From assembly GCA_025057645.1 (NCBI GenBank), contig JANXBJ010000015.1:1-64000 (forward strand): a stretch of DNA of 64,000 nt, written 5' to 3'. The position numbers and the translations under genes are program-made. The number at the start of each line of letters is the position of its first letter. The stretch's first letter is position 1. A model generated the notes under the pieces. That model saw nothing but the letters and a program-made list of their open reading frames with translations, was not told the DNA's origin and did not search any database. Positions 17,676-25,500 of the stretch are shown here, piece by piece. The DNA is from Anaerolineales bacterium. GTDB lineage: Bacteria > Chloroflexota > Anaerolineae > Anaerolineales > UBA4823.

Positions 17676-18329
17676 TCATCCTTCACCGAGCAAGCGGCGT
17701 GCCAACCGAACTGCTTCCACGGCGTCCCGTCCGGTGCCATCAGCACCAATGCTTTCTGCCCACTCAGGGGTTACCGAGGCACCCCCAACCATCACCCGAT
17801 ATTTTTGACGCAGCCCGCGCGCTTTCAACAATTCGATCAGATCCTTCATGTAGGGCATCGAGGTCGTGAGCAGGGCAGAGAGGGCAATAATGTCGGCCTT
17901 TGTCTCCTCAGCCTTCTCGATGATCGCATTCAACGGCACGTCCACACCCATATCGATGACTTCGTAACCGGCTGCCGCTAACATGGAAGCGACTATGTTC
18001 TTGCCGATATCGTGAATGTCGGTTTGGACAGTAGCAATGACGATTCTGGCTTTCTTTAGCGTCGGGTCGGTCGCTGCAGCTGCGGCGAGCAGGGGTTTGA
18101 GGATCTCCATAGCTGCCTTCAGAGCCCGCCCAGCCAGCATTAGATCGGGCAGGAAATATTCTCCCTCTTCAAACCGCTTGCCGACAATATCTGCACCGGG
18201 CATCAAGCCCTCGTTCAAAATGCGCAACGGACTTTCCCCCGCTTGGAGTGCTTCTCGTACGTATTCAACGACCGAGACATCGTCCCCTTCAACGACAGCT
18301 CGGCAAATCTTGCTAAGGGCATCCTCCAT
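17676..18329 (-). CDS. Corrinoid (methyl-carrier) protein, MtmC/MtbC type
   Basis: 217-aa cobalamin-binding protein of the methylamine/methionine-synthase-like family. It has a helical cap domain (1-88) and a Rossmann B12 domain with the base-off motif DIHDIG (104-109; lower axial ligand H106), SALLTTS (151-157) and VGGASV (181-186). It accepts the methyl group from a methyltransferase and passes it to a second one. It lies 6 nt upstream of the MtmB-like gene in the same operon, as mtmC and mtmB commonly are. No RamA-type corrinoid activator or methyl-acceptor transferase is in the window. Confidence 0.93.
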   Translation of the reverse strand: MEDALSKICRAVVEGDDVSVVEYVREALQAGESPLRILNEGLMPGADIVGKRFEEGEYFLPDLMLAGRALKAAMEILKPLLAAAAATDPTLKKARIVIATVQTDIHDIGKNIVASMLAAAGYEVIDMGVDVPLNAIIEKAEETKADIIALSALLTTSMPYMKDLIELLKARGLRQKYRVMVGGASVTPEWAESIGADGTGRDAVEAVRLARRLLGEG

Positions 18330-18367
18330 GACGCTTTCCTGAGTGCGGGATGGCTGGGTTAATCTCT

Positions 18368-18397
18368 ATTTTATCATAGAAGCACGCTCGGGGACAA
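18368..18397 (-). promoter_or_regulatory. Possible promoter of the corrinoid/MtmB-like operon
   Basis: On the minus strand TTGTCC (18392-18397), 18-nt spacer, TAAAAT (18368-18373); a TATGAT (18373-18378) overlaps. The start would lie about 30 nt upstream of the corrinoid protein ATG. The -35 match is weak. Confidence 0.4.
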
Positions 18398-18620
18398 AGC
18401 CGAAGACGGTTTTTTCGGAGAGTTAGAGGCAAGTCTTTCTATGGATAGGAAGCTTGCCCTTCAAGAGAACATTTTCTCGAGGGAACTTAACCTTAACCGC
18501 CCCCGTCAGAAAACACAGGGGAAGCTTCCTCATCGAGTTGCACCGCTCTAGAGTCCACCCCGGAGAGCAAGCGCAATCGCAAGCACGAAGGATAGCGTTT
18601 TCTGGCAGATGTGAAGCTCG

Positions 18621-18650
18621 GGAACTTTTGCTTTTCCCTCACACTATAGT
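18621..18650 (+). promoter_or_regulatory. Possible promoter of sigma/anti-sigma operon
   Basis: GGAACTT (18621-18627), similar to the -35 element of many ECF-sigma promoters, stands 18 nt before TATAGT (18645-18650) and about 35-60 nt upstream of the sigma start. This would fit autoregulation. It rests on the family consensus and is not certain. Confidence 0.4.
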
Positions 18651-18682
18651 ATGTGTAGAGCAAGTTGTGAGGAGAAAATATT

Positions 18683-19234
18683 TTGAGCCGTTCATCTCAA
18701 TTCAACCTACCAGACGCTGAAGCTTTCGAGGCTCTCTTTCATAGGTATAAAAATCTGGTGTACCGACTCGCTTTTCTAATCTTAGAGGATCGGGAGGAGG
18801 CCGAGGATGCACTACAAGAAGTATTTCTCCAAGTTTACCGCGCATTGAATACCTACGATCCTTCTAAGGGCGCTTTCACCACTTGGCTGCATCAGATCAC
18901 GGTCAACCATTGTCTCAATCGAAAGCGCAAACGGAGATTTCTGTCAGTCTCCTTAGATCGGCTGGTCGAGCTTTTCTCTCCTCCTCAGGACTCTGCATTC
19001 CACAAAGCTGAAGAGGAAGAGGAGCTACAGCAAGCGCTAGCTCAGTTGAATGAAAGGTTACGGATGGTGTTGATCTTACGCTACTTCTCAGAATTGTCCT
19101 ACGAGGAAATCAGCCAGATCTTGCAAATCCCCGTTGGAACGGTCAAATCGAGACTGGCGCGAGCGCTCAAGGCGCTGCAGCACAAAATTCGCCAAGAAAG
19201 CTCTCGAGCAATCGAAAAGGGAGTCACAGAATGA
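18683..19234 (+). CDS. ECF-type RNA polymerase sigma factor
   Basis: 183-aa sigma-70 family group IV factor. Region 2 spans about 10-80 (FHRYKNLVYRLAFLIL, EEAEDALQEVFLQVY) and region 4 about 118-168 (LRYFSELSYEEISQILQIPVGTVKSRL). It directs RNA polymerase to a specific regulon. The start is TTG at 18683, supported by GAGGAGAAAA 6 nt upstream; the next ATG would delete most of region 2. Its stop overlaps the anti-sigma start by 4 nt (ATGA), so both are coexpressed. Confidence 0.94.
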   Translation: MSRSSQFNLPDAEAFEALFHRYKNLVYRLAFLILEDREEAEDALQEVFLQVYRALNTYDPSKGAFTTWLHQITVNHCLNRKRKRRFLSVSLDRLVELFSPPQDSAFHKAEEEEELQQALAQLNERLRMVLILRYFSELSYEEISQILQIPVGTVKSRLARALKALQHKIRQESSRAIEKGVTE

Positions 19235-20238
19235 ATTGTCAACAAGCTCAATCGGCATTTCTAGACTACCTCGAAAAAACGCTTCTGCCGCAGGAGGAGA
19301 ACGATCTCCGGGCGCATTTGACGCACTGTCCCCAATGCGCAAGCGAACTTAAGGCCTTGGTTGAAACGCAACTGCGGCTGCGAAGGTTCCTAAAAGCAAG
19401 GGTAGCCGATCAAGTCGTCACCGCACAAGTCTGGCATGCCCTCCAAAGAAAAATCAACACTCTTCCGCCTCAAGGTGTATCTGAAGCAAGCGAACATTCG
19501 GCCAACCCATGTGCCACACGTGCTAAAAGAAGAACGATCCCACATTTTTCATTAGAAAGGAGAATAAGCATGAAAGCAAAATTGCTACTCACCTTCCTTG
19601 CAATTGCGCTGGTTGCATTCAGTATTGTGCTTTTGGTACCCAGCGCACGCGCTCAGATGCAACCTCTCCTACGATGGTTCAAGTTTGAAGGCCCCGTTGG
19701 CGGCGAGGAAGTTAGCATCTCGATGGCCACGGAATTCACCCCACTGCGACCCACCTACTTGCCATCAGGGTTTGAGGAAATGGTGGTCGGGCTGAATCCG
19801 GAGTCCGCTGTACTAAGATACTGGAACCAAAGCACAGGGCAAATCCTATTGATCGATGAAACGCCGATGTTCGAGGCAAAACCGCCACTGCCGGCAGGGA
19901 AGCAACTCACCATTAATGGTCAACCGGCCGTGTTGATTGAGGGACTCAGCGGAAATTTGACCTTCGTTCTGTTACCTCCGACGCCTGCGCCTCCTTTGTC
20001 CACCCCTCAGACACCTGAAGCACAGCCCTCAGCGGCGCAGAGTGCTCAGGAAGGAGAAGTAAAAGTGGTCTCTTATCACGATGCCAAGCAGCTCATTTGG
20101 GATATTGACAACCTGCGCATCCAGATCACCTCGAACTTGCCTCTGGAGGAGATCTTGAAGGTTGCAGAGTCCTTCGTCTCGGCCGAGGAACCAAATCCGC
20201 CTCTAAAACCGGGGGCCCAAGAACCCAATCTGCCGTGA
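19231..20238 (+). CDS. Transmembrane zinc-finger anti-sigma factor
   Basis: 335 aa. The N-terminal anti-sigma zinc finger has H29-x3-C33-x2-C36 (HLTHCPQC), followed by a helical stretch, one membrane segment (about 114-140, ending in a signal-like PSARA) and an extracytoplasmic domain. The outer part (about 150-235) with FTPLRPTYLPSGF resembles DUF4367-type sensor domains and is followed by a Pro-rich linker. It likely sequesters the co-encoded sigma factor at the membrane until an envelope signal is sensed. An in-frame ATG just before the membrane segment (19570, preceded by GAAAGGAG) could start a shorter product lacking the zinc finger. Confidence 0.88.
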   Translation: MNCQQAQSAFLDYLEKTLLPQEENDLRAHLTHCPQCASELKALVETQLRLRRFLKARVADQVVTAQVWHALQRKINTLPPQGVSEASEHSANPCATRAKRRTIPHFSLERRISMKAKLLLTFLAIALVAFSIVLLVPSARAQMQPLLRWFKFEGPVGGEEVSISMATEFTPLRPTYLPSGFEEMVVGLNPESAVLRYWNQSTGQILLIDETPMFEAKPPLPAGKQLTINGQPAVLIEGLSGNLTFVLLPPTPAPPLSTPQTPEAQPSAAQSAQEGEVKVVSYHDAKQLIWDIDNLRIQITSNLPLEEILKVAESFVSAEEPNPPLKPGAQEPNLP

Positions 20239-20577
20239 GTTCCGACCTAACCGACCGAAAAGAAAGCTCGATTGCGCCGCTCCCTCCAGCTTTCTGTGGT
20301 GGAAGCGGTTCTGTTTTGTGAGTATAGTTTGGAAGCACAAAGCCTTCCCCACCAATGGCCTCCTCCAAGAGCAGATAACTCGCCGAAGGGTTACTCGCCG
20401 CAAAAAGTTCCAACCGATCGCCGCCTTTTCCTGCTCTCAATAGCCAACCTAACCGGAGAGAAGGTTGGCTATCTTTTTCCGTTCCGTAGAGAACTGGTCA
20501 CCCTTGCCGGGATCGAGAGCACATCCGCCCAACCGCCGAGGGTCGGTGTGGTATACTCGACTCCAAGAGATCTAGGT
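20239..20577. other. Intergenic region with terminator and weak promoter
   Basis: 339 nt. It contains the terminator of the sigma/anti-sigma operon (20442-20478) and an extended -10 (TGG-TATACT, 20549-20557) 20 nt before the next ATG. The reading frame of the next gene is open upstream to 20272 but looks non-coding across the terminator. No RNA gene was recognised. Confidence 0.5.
20442..20478 (+). terminator. Rho-independent terminator of sigma/anti-sigma operon
   Basis: AGCCAACC (20442-20449) pairs with GGTTGGCT (20463-20470) across a 13-nt loop, followed by ATCTTTTT. Confidence 0.8.
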
Positions 20578-21339
20578 ATGAACGAAGATATCCGCGAGAT
20601 TATCCGCAGAGAACTTCCCGTCTTACTGACCCAGGATCGGCAAATCCGTGACTGGGTGTGGCATCTGGTTCACGACTACGCTCCCAGCCGAATTGAAACC
20701 GAAAGCCGCTTCGAGCAAATCCTGGCAGAAATCCGGGCTATGCGCGAGGAAAGCGAACGCCGCTGGCAAGAAAATCAGCGCAAATGGGAAGAAAACCAAC
20801 GTAAATGGGAAGAAAATCAACGTCAACTCCAAGCCATGCAAGAAGAAGGTCAGCGTCGCTGGGAGGAAAATCAAAGCCAGATTCGAGCCCTCCTAGAAGA
20901 GATCAAGCGATTGGACCACCGCATTGACCGTACTCTTGGAGCCATCGGGGCGCGCTGGGGCGTATCAACTGAAAACTCCTTCTGCGATGCGCTGCGGGCG
21001 ATCCTCGAAGAGTCCTTTGGGGTTATGGTGGAGCAAGTTAGGTACTGGGATGAAAGCGGTGAGGTATTGAGTCACCCAGATCAAGTGGAGTTAGATGTAA
21101 TCATCCGAAACGGAGAGCTACTAGCTTGCGAAATCAAATCGGCTGCAAGCCGGGCAGATATCCACGCTTTCGAGCGCAAGGTGCGTTCGTACGAAAACCG
21201 AACTAACCGCAAAATCCATCGAATGCTCTTAATTTCGCCCATGGTGAGGAAAAAGGATCGAGAGCTTGCCGACAAGCTAGGCATAGAAGTATATAGCGAT
21301 GCAGAGGACGTAACCCTAGGGGAAGAACCGATGGCTTAA
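20578..21339 (+). CDS. Heptad-repeat protein with PD-(D/E)XK-like domain (DUF3782-like), short paralogue
   Basis: 253 aa. N-terminal helical region (1-58); a short Trp-rich coiled coil of about five heptads of the type RRWEENQ (59-99); C-terminal nuclease-like domain (115-250). The last carries a PD-(D/E)XK pattern, D173 (VELDVII) then E185-x-K187 (CEIKS). The architecture matches proteins annotated DUF3782, a family common in Cyanobacteria and Chloroflexota and of unknown function. A longer paralogue lies at 37714-38778. It is monocistronic: a terminator lies before it and a strong one after it. Start ATG 20578 follows an extended -10. Confidence 0.8.
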   Translation: MNEDIREIIRRELPVLLTQDRQIRDWVWHLVHDYAPSRIETESRFEQILAEIRAMREESERRWQENQRKWEENQRKWEENQRQLQAMQEEGQRRWEENQSQIRALLEEIKRLDHRIDRTLGAIGARWGVSTENSFCDALRAILEESFGVMVEQVRYWDESGEVLSHPDQVELDVIIRNGELLACEIKSAASRADIHAFERKVRSYENRTNRKIHRMLLISPMVRKKDRELADKLGIEVYSDAEDVTLGEEPMA

Positions 21340-21365
21340 TCCCCCCTAAACAAAACCCCCTAAAC

Positions 21366-21406
21366 AAAACTTCTCCTACGCAGGGCTCTACGTAGGAGAA
21401 GTTTTT
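21366..21406. terminator. Strong bidirectional terminator
   Basis: A 15-bp perfect inverted repeat AAAACTTCTCCTACG (21366-21380) / CGTAGGAGAAGTTTT (21391-21405) with a 10-nt loop, ending in Ts on the plus strand and, read from the other side, in a T-containing run. It serves the convergent heptad-repeat gene and DHOD-like gene. A tandem CCCCCTAAACAAAA direct repeat precedes it (about 21343-21370). Confidence 0.9.
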
Positions 21407-21431
21407 GAACCGGTTTTTTTTCCCGCTGGCA

Positions 21432-22421
21432 CTAATATGAGGAAAGTACCCTAATGTAGTTCGCCCTCTCAAACATCGCAGGGTCAGCAACGGCTTGCTG
21501 GCTCATGCTGCCAATCATTTGCGTAACCGACTCATACTCCCTCTCAATCATCCAGGCTTCAAGGTCGCTTAGGATTTGGGCCGCGCGCTCTACACCGTGG
21601 AGCAAGAAAGCCGAGGTAGCCATCCCAACCTTAGCCCCTGCCATGAGAGCTTTCAAGAGGTCCTCAGCAGTATGGATGCCACTGGTGAGGGCAAAGTCAA
21701 CAGGGATTTTATTGTATAAGATTGCAATCCAGCGCAGAGGCAGGCGCATCTCATTGGAGTTGCTTAGCACCAAGTGCGGCACGACTTCGAGTGCCTCTAA
21801 GTCAAAATCCGGCTGGTAGAAGCGGTTGAACAAAACAATCCCATCAACCCCGCATTCTGCTAAACGTTTAGCGAAATTAGGCAGAGCGGTGAAAAAGGGA
21901 CTCAGCTTGACCGCAAGAGGGATAGAAATGGCCTTCCGCACGTGAGAGACGAGGCGCAAATACTCAGCTTCTAAATCGGCGCAAGTCACCTCCGGATCTG
22001 TAGCTACATTGTACAGGTTCAGCTCTAACGCATCTGCGCCGGCATCTTGAATCTTCTGAGCATACTTGACCCATCCCCCGTCTGTAACACCGTTTAGGCT
22101 GCCTATTACCGGGATTGCAAGAGCGTCCTTCAAGTTCCGCAAATTGCGCAAATAGGTTTCAGGGCCGATGCTATACTGCCCATAATCCGGCAAGTAGGTC
22201 AAGGCTTCCGGGAATGACTCAATTCCCCGCGAAAGATCCGTATCGAGCTTATAACTATCGCGCAAGATTTGCTCTTCAAATAAGGAATACATCACCAACG
22301 CCGAAACCCCTGCTCTCTCCAATGCCAAGGCGCTCTCCACTTTTTGAGAAAGAGGAGAAGAGGAAGCTACCAGCGGATTCTTAAGCCTAAGTCCAAGGTA
22401 AGACGTTGAAAGATCAACCAT
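21432..22421 (-). CDS. Dihydroorotate dehydrogenase-like flavoprotein
   Basis: 329-aa TIM-barrel protein of the class 1 DHOD fold: N-terminal LGLRLKNPLVASSSPLS, VIGSLNGVTDGGW, DALELNLYN, AVKLSPFF, and the C-terminal FMN-phosphate site region FALTSGIHTAEDLLKALMAGA. The usual catalytic Cys/Ser loop is not clear, and this subfamily is distinct from PyrD. Relatives commonly sit next to nifJ, as here (82 nt downstream of it, same strand), so a role with pyruvate:ferredoxin oxidoreductase or ferredoxin-linked redox is more likely than pyrimidine synthesis. A hairpin separates it from nifJ. Confidence 0.85.
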   Translation of the reverse strand: MVDLSTSYLGLRLKNPLVASSSPLSQKVESALALERAGVSALVMYSLFEEQILRDSYKLDTDLSRGIESFPEALTYLPDYGQYSIGPETYLRNLRNLKDALAIPVIGSLNGVTDGGWVKYAQKIQDAGADALELNLYNVATDPEVTCADLEAEYLRLVSHVRKAISIPLAVKLSPFFTALPNFAKRLAECGVDGIVLFNRFYQPDFDLEALEVVPHLVLSNSNEMRLPLRWIAILYNKIPVDFALTSGIHTAEDLLKALMAGAKVGMATSAFLLHGVERAAQILSDLEAWMIEREYESVTQMIGSMSQQAVADPAMFERANYIRVLSSY

Positions 22422-22459
22422 AAGATGCTCCTTGTCCCAAATCTCGATGGAGTTGAGAA

Positions 22460-22494
22460 AAGAAGGGCTAGCCGTTTTTCGGCTAACCCTTCTT
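22460..22494 (-). terminator. Terminator or attenuator between nifJ and the DHOD-like gene
   Basis: A 15-bp inverted repeat (22460-22474 / 22480-22494, one mismatch, 5-nt loop) begins 9 nt after the nifJ stop and is followed on the minus strand by TTTTCTC. It should reduce read-through into the DHOD-like gene. Confidence 0.8.
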
Positions 22495-22502
22495 AGCTCT
22501 TG

Positions 22503-25500
22503 CTAATCTGAGCTGCCCTTCCCATTCGAGGGCACCAGGCCAAAATTCATTTCCGCCATCTGACGGTAGATTGCCCAGCGACGCTCAGCATCGGCTTGAG
22601 CTTGCTTGATTAGCAGTTCAGCACGCTGTTCATCACCGTGGACGAGCATCTTGTAACGGGTTTCGTTATAGGCATATCGTTCGACCGGAATAGTTGGGTC
22701 CTTTGAATCAAGGATCAAGGGGTTTTTGCCTTCTAAAGCCAACATAGGATTGTAACGCATCAGCGGCCAGACACCAGATTGCACGGCCAGTTTTTGCTGC
22801 TCAAGCCCATAACGCATGTCGTAACCATGGTTGATGCAATGGGAGTATGCAATAACGAGGGAAGGCCCCTCGTATGCATCGGCCTCAAGAAAGGCGGTGA
22901 GAGTCTGCTGATCGTTTGCACCCATTGCCACGCGAGCAACGTAAACGTACCCATACGACATAGCCATCATCGCCAGGTCTTTCTTGGCAAGCCCCTTGCC
23001 AGCCGCAGCAAACTTGGCTACCGCTGCGCGGGGGGTAGCTTTGGAGGCCTGCCCCCCAGTGTTGGAGTACACCTCGGTATCCAAAACCAGTAAATTGACG
23101 TTCTTTCCCGAGGCAATCACATGATCTAGCCCGCCAAAGCCAATATCATATGCCCAACCATCCCCCCCGATAATCCAAACGCTCTTGCGCACTAAGGAGT
23201 CAGCAACGGATAACAGTTGCTGGGCCTGAGGTGTTTTGAGCGCAGCAAGTTTTTGCTTGAGGATTTCCACGCGCTGGCGCTGTTCGCGAATCCCTACTTC
23301 CGTGGACTGATCGGCGTTGAGGATAGCCTCTACCAGAGCATCCCCAAGCACTCCGGCAAACTGGGGCAACAGCTCGCGGGCAAACTCATTTTGTTTATCC
23401 AGTGTGAGGCGAAAACCGAGGCCGAATTCAGCGTTATCTTCGAACAAAGAATTACACCAGCTCGGTCCACGTCCCTCCCGATTCACTGTATAGGGAGTGG
23501 TGGGTAAATTCCCGCCATAAATCGAAGAGCAACCGGTGGCATTGGCAATCATCAGGCGATCGCCAAAAAGTTGGGTGAGGAGCTTGATGTAGGGCGTCTC
23601 ACCACACCCCGCGCAGGCACCAGAAAACTCAAAGAGCGGCTCGAGCAACTGAGAATTCTTCACCGTCCGCACGCTGATCGCCGTGCGATCAATTTCCGGA
23701 ATGGTCAAGAAGTAATCCCACTTGATTCGTTCACGTTCGCGAATGGGAGGTTGGGGCACCATGTTAATCGCCTTACGCCCGACTTGGCTCTTGTCTTTCG
23801 CCGGACAAGCCTCTACACACAAGGCGCAACCGGTGCAGTCTTCGGGTGCCACGGCAATGGTGAACTTCATACCGGGCAGCTCTTTGAATTTTGCGTCCAC
23901 CGCTTGCCAGCCTTCGGGAGCGTTCTTGAGGAAGCCGGGATCGTAAACCTTTTGGCGAATCACCGCATGGGGACACACAAAGGCGCATTTGCCGCATTGG
24001 ATACAGAGTTCGGGTTCCCACTGTGGAATCTCCAAAGCAATATTGCGCTTTTCCCACTTTGTCGTCCCCGAGGGATAAGTACCATCAACCGGAAAAGCGC
24101 TCACCGGCAAACTATCCCCTTCCAGGGCAATCATCTTGCCCAAGACATTGCGCACAAACTCGGGCGCTTCAGAGGGCACTGGCGGCTTTCGATGAATGGT
24201 GCTGGTCACCCGGTCGGGCACCTTGACTTCGTGGAGATTCTCAAGAGTCATATCGACCGCTTCAAAGTTCTTTTGGACAACTGCTTCGCCGCGTCTGCCG
24301 TAAGTCTTGCGAATAGATTTCTTGATCTCTTCAATAGCCTGTTCGCGGGGCAGCACGCCCGAAATGGCAAAGAAACAGGTTTGCATGATGGTGTTGATCC
24401 GACCCCCCATACCGGTCTTCTTGGCAACGTCATAGGCATCAATAACGTAGAATTTAAGCTTTTTCTCGATAATATCCCTTTGGATCTCTTGCGGTAAATG
24501 ATCCCAGACCTCCTCAGGACCGTAAATGCTGTTCAACAGAAACACCGCCCCCGGCGCCGCCATCTTGGTAATGTCAAATCGCTCCAGGAAAGAGAACTGG
24601 TGACAAGCAACAAAGTTCGCTTTGGTGATCAAATAGGGGGCTCGAATAGGCTTAGGACCGAAGCGGAGGTGAGAAATCGTAACTCCTCCAGACTTCTTCG
24701 AGTCATAGACAAAATACCCCTGAGCATAGTTCTCGGTTTCTTCTCCGATAATCTTGATCGAATTCTTGTTTGCGCCCACCGTGCCATCTGCACCCAAGCC
24801 CCAGAATACGCAGCGCACTGTTTGTGGGTCTTCGATGTCAAAGGAAGGATCGTACTCTAGGCTTGTCCTAGTGACATCGTCCTCAATGCCGACAGTGAAG
24901 TGGTTTTTAGGCTCAGCCCTGGTAAGCTCATCAAAAACTGCCTTGACCATCGCAGGAGTAAATTCTTTCGAAGAGAGTCCATAGCGCCCTCCAATCACGC
25001 GCGGATAAGGGCGATTGGCAAACTGAGCATAGGGTACACTCCCCTCAGCAAGACCCTCATTGATCGCTGTAACCACATCCTGGTAGAGGGGCTCGCCGGC
25101 CGCTCCCGGTTCCTTGGTACGGTCGAGGACAGCGATTGCCTTCACCGTCGGCGGAAGCGCCTGGAGGAAATGCAACACAGAAAACGGACGATACAAGTGC
25201 ACCTTGATAACTCCCACCTTTTCACCCTGGGCAACCAAGTATTTAGCGGTTTCCGCAGCAGTTTCACTCCCCGAACCCATAAGCACGATCACCCGCTCGG
25301 CATCTGGCGCACCTACGTAGTCGAAAAGATGGTAGGTCCGACCGGTCAATTCAGCGAATCGAGCCATCACTTTCTCGACCACTTGTGGGCAAGCGGCATA
25401 GAAGGGATTAACCGTCTCGCGCTCTTGGAAGTAAGTATCCGGGTTCTGAGCCGTGCCACGGATAAAGGGATGGTCAGGCGAAAGTGCTCGCGCACGGTGC

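Larger units (their letters stand above)
18330..18682. other. Divergent intergenic region with hairpins
   Basis: 353 nt between the corrinoid operon and the sigma-factor gene. It holds a long imperfect dyad at about 18428-18458 (GGCAAG ... CTTGCC with inner TTTCTAT/ATAGGAA), a smaller dyad GAGAA-catt-TTCTC (about 18465-18478) and palindromic GAAGCTTC (18521-18528). The dyads could be operators or small RNA hairpins. No cobalamin riboswitch box and no ORF of note was found. Confidence 0.4.

Noticed and set aside
18330-18682. Cobalamin riboswitch for the corrinoid operon
   Set aside because: The hairpins present do not include the conserved B12-box sequence, and they lie mostly beyond the likely transcription start.
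20272-20577. Upstream extension of the heptad-repeat protein to 355 aa
   Set aside because: The extension would run through a rho-independent terminator and aligns with nothing in the paralogue, which starts at the position equivalent to 20578.
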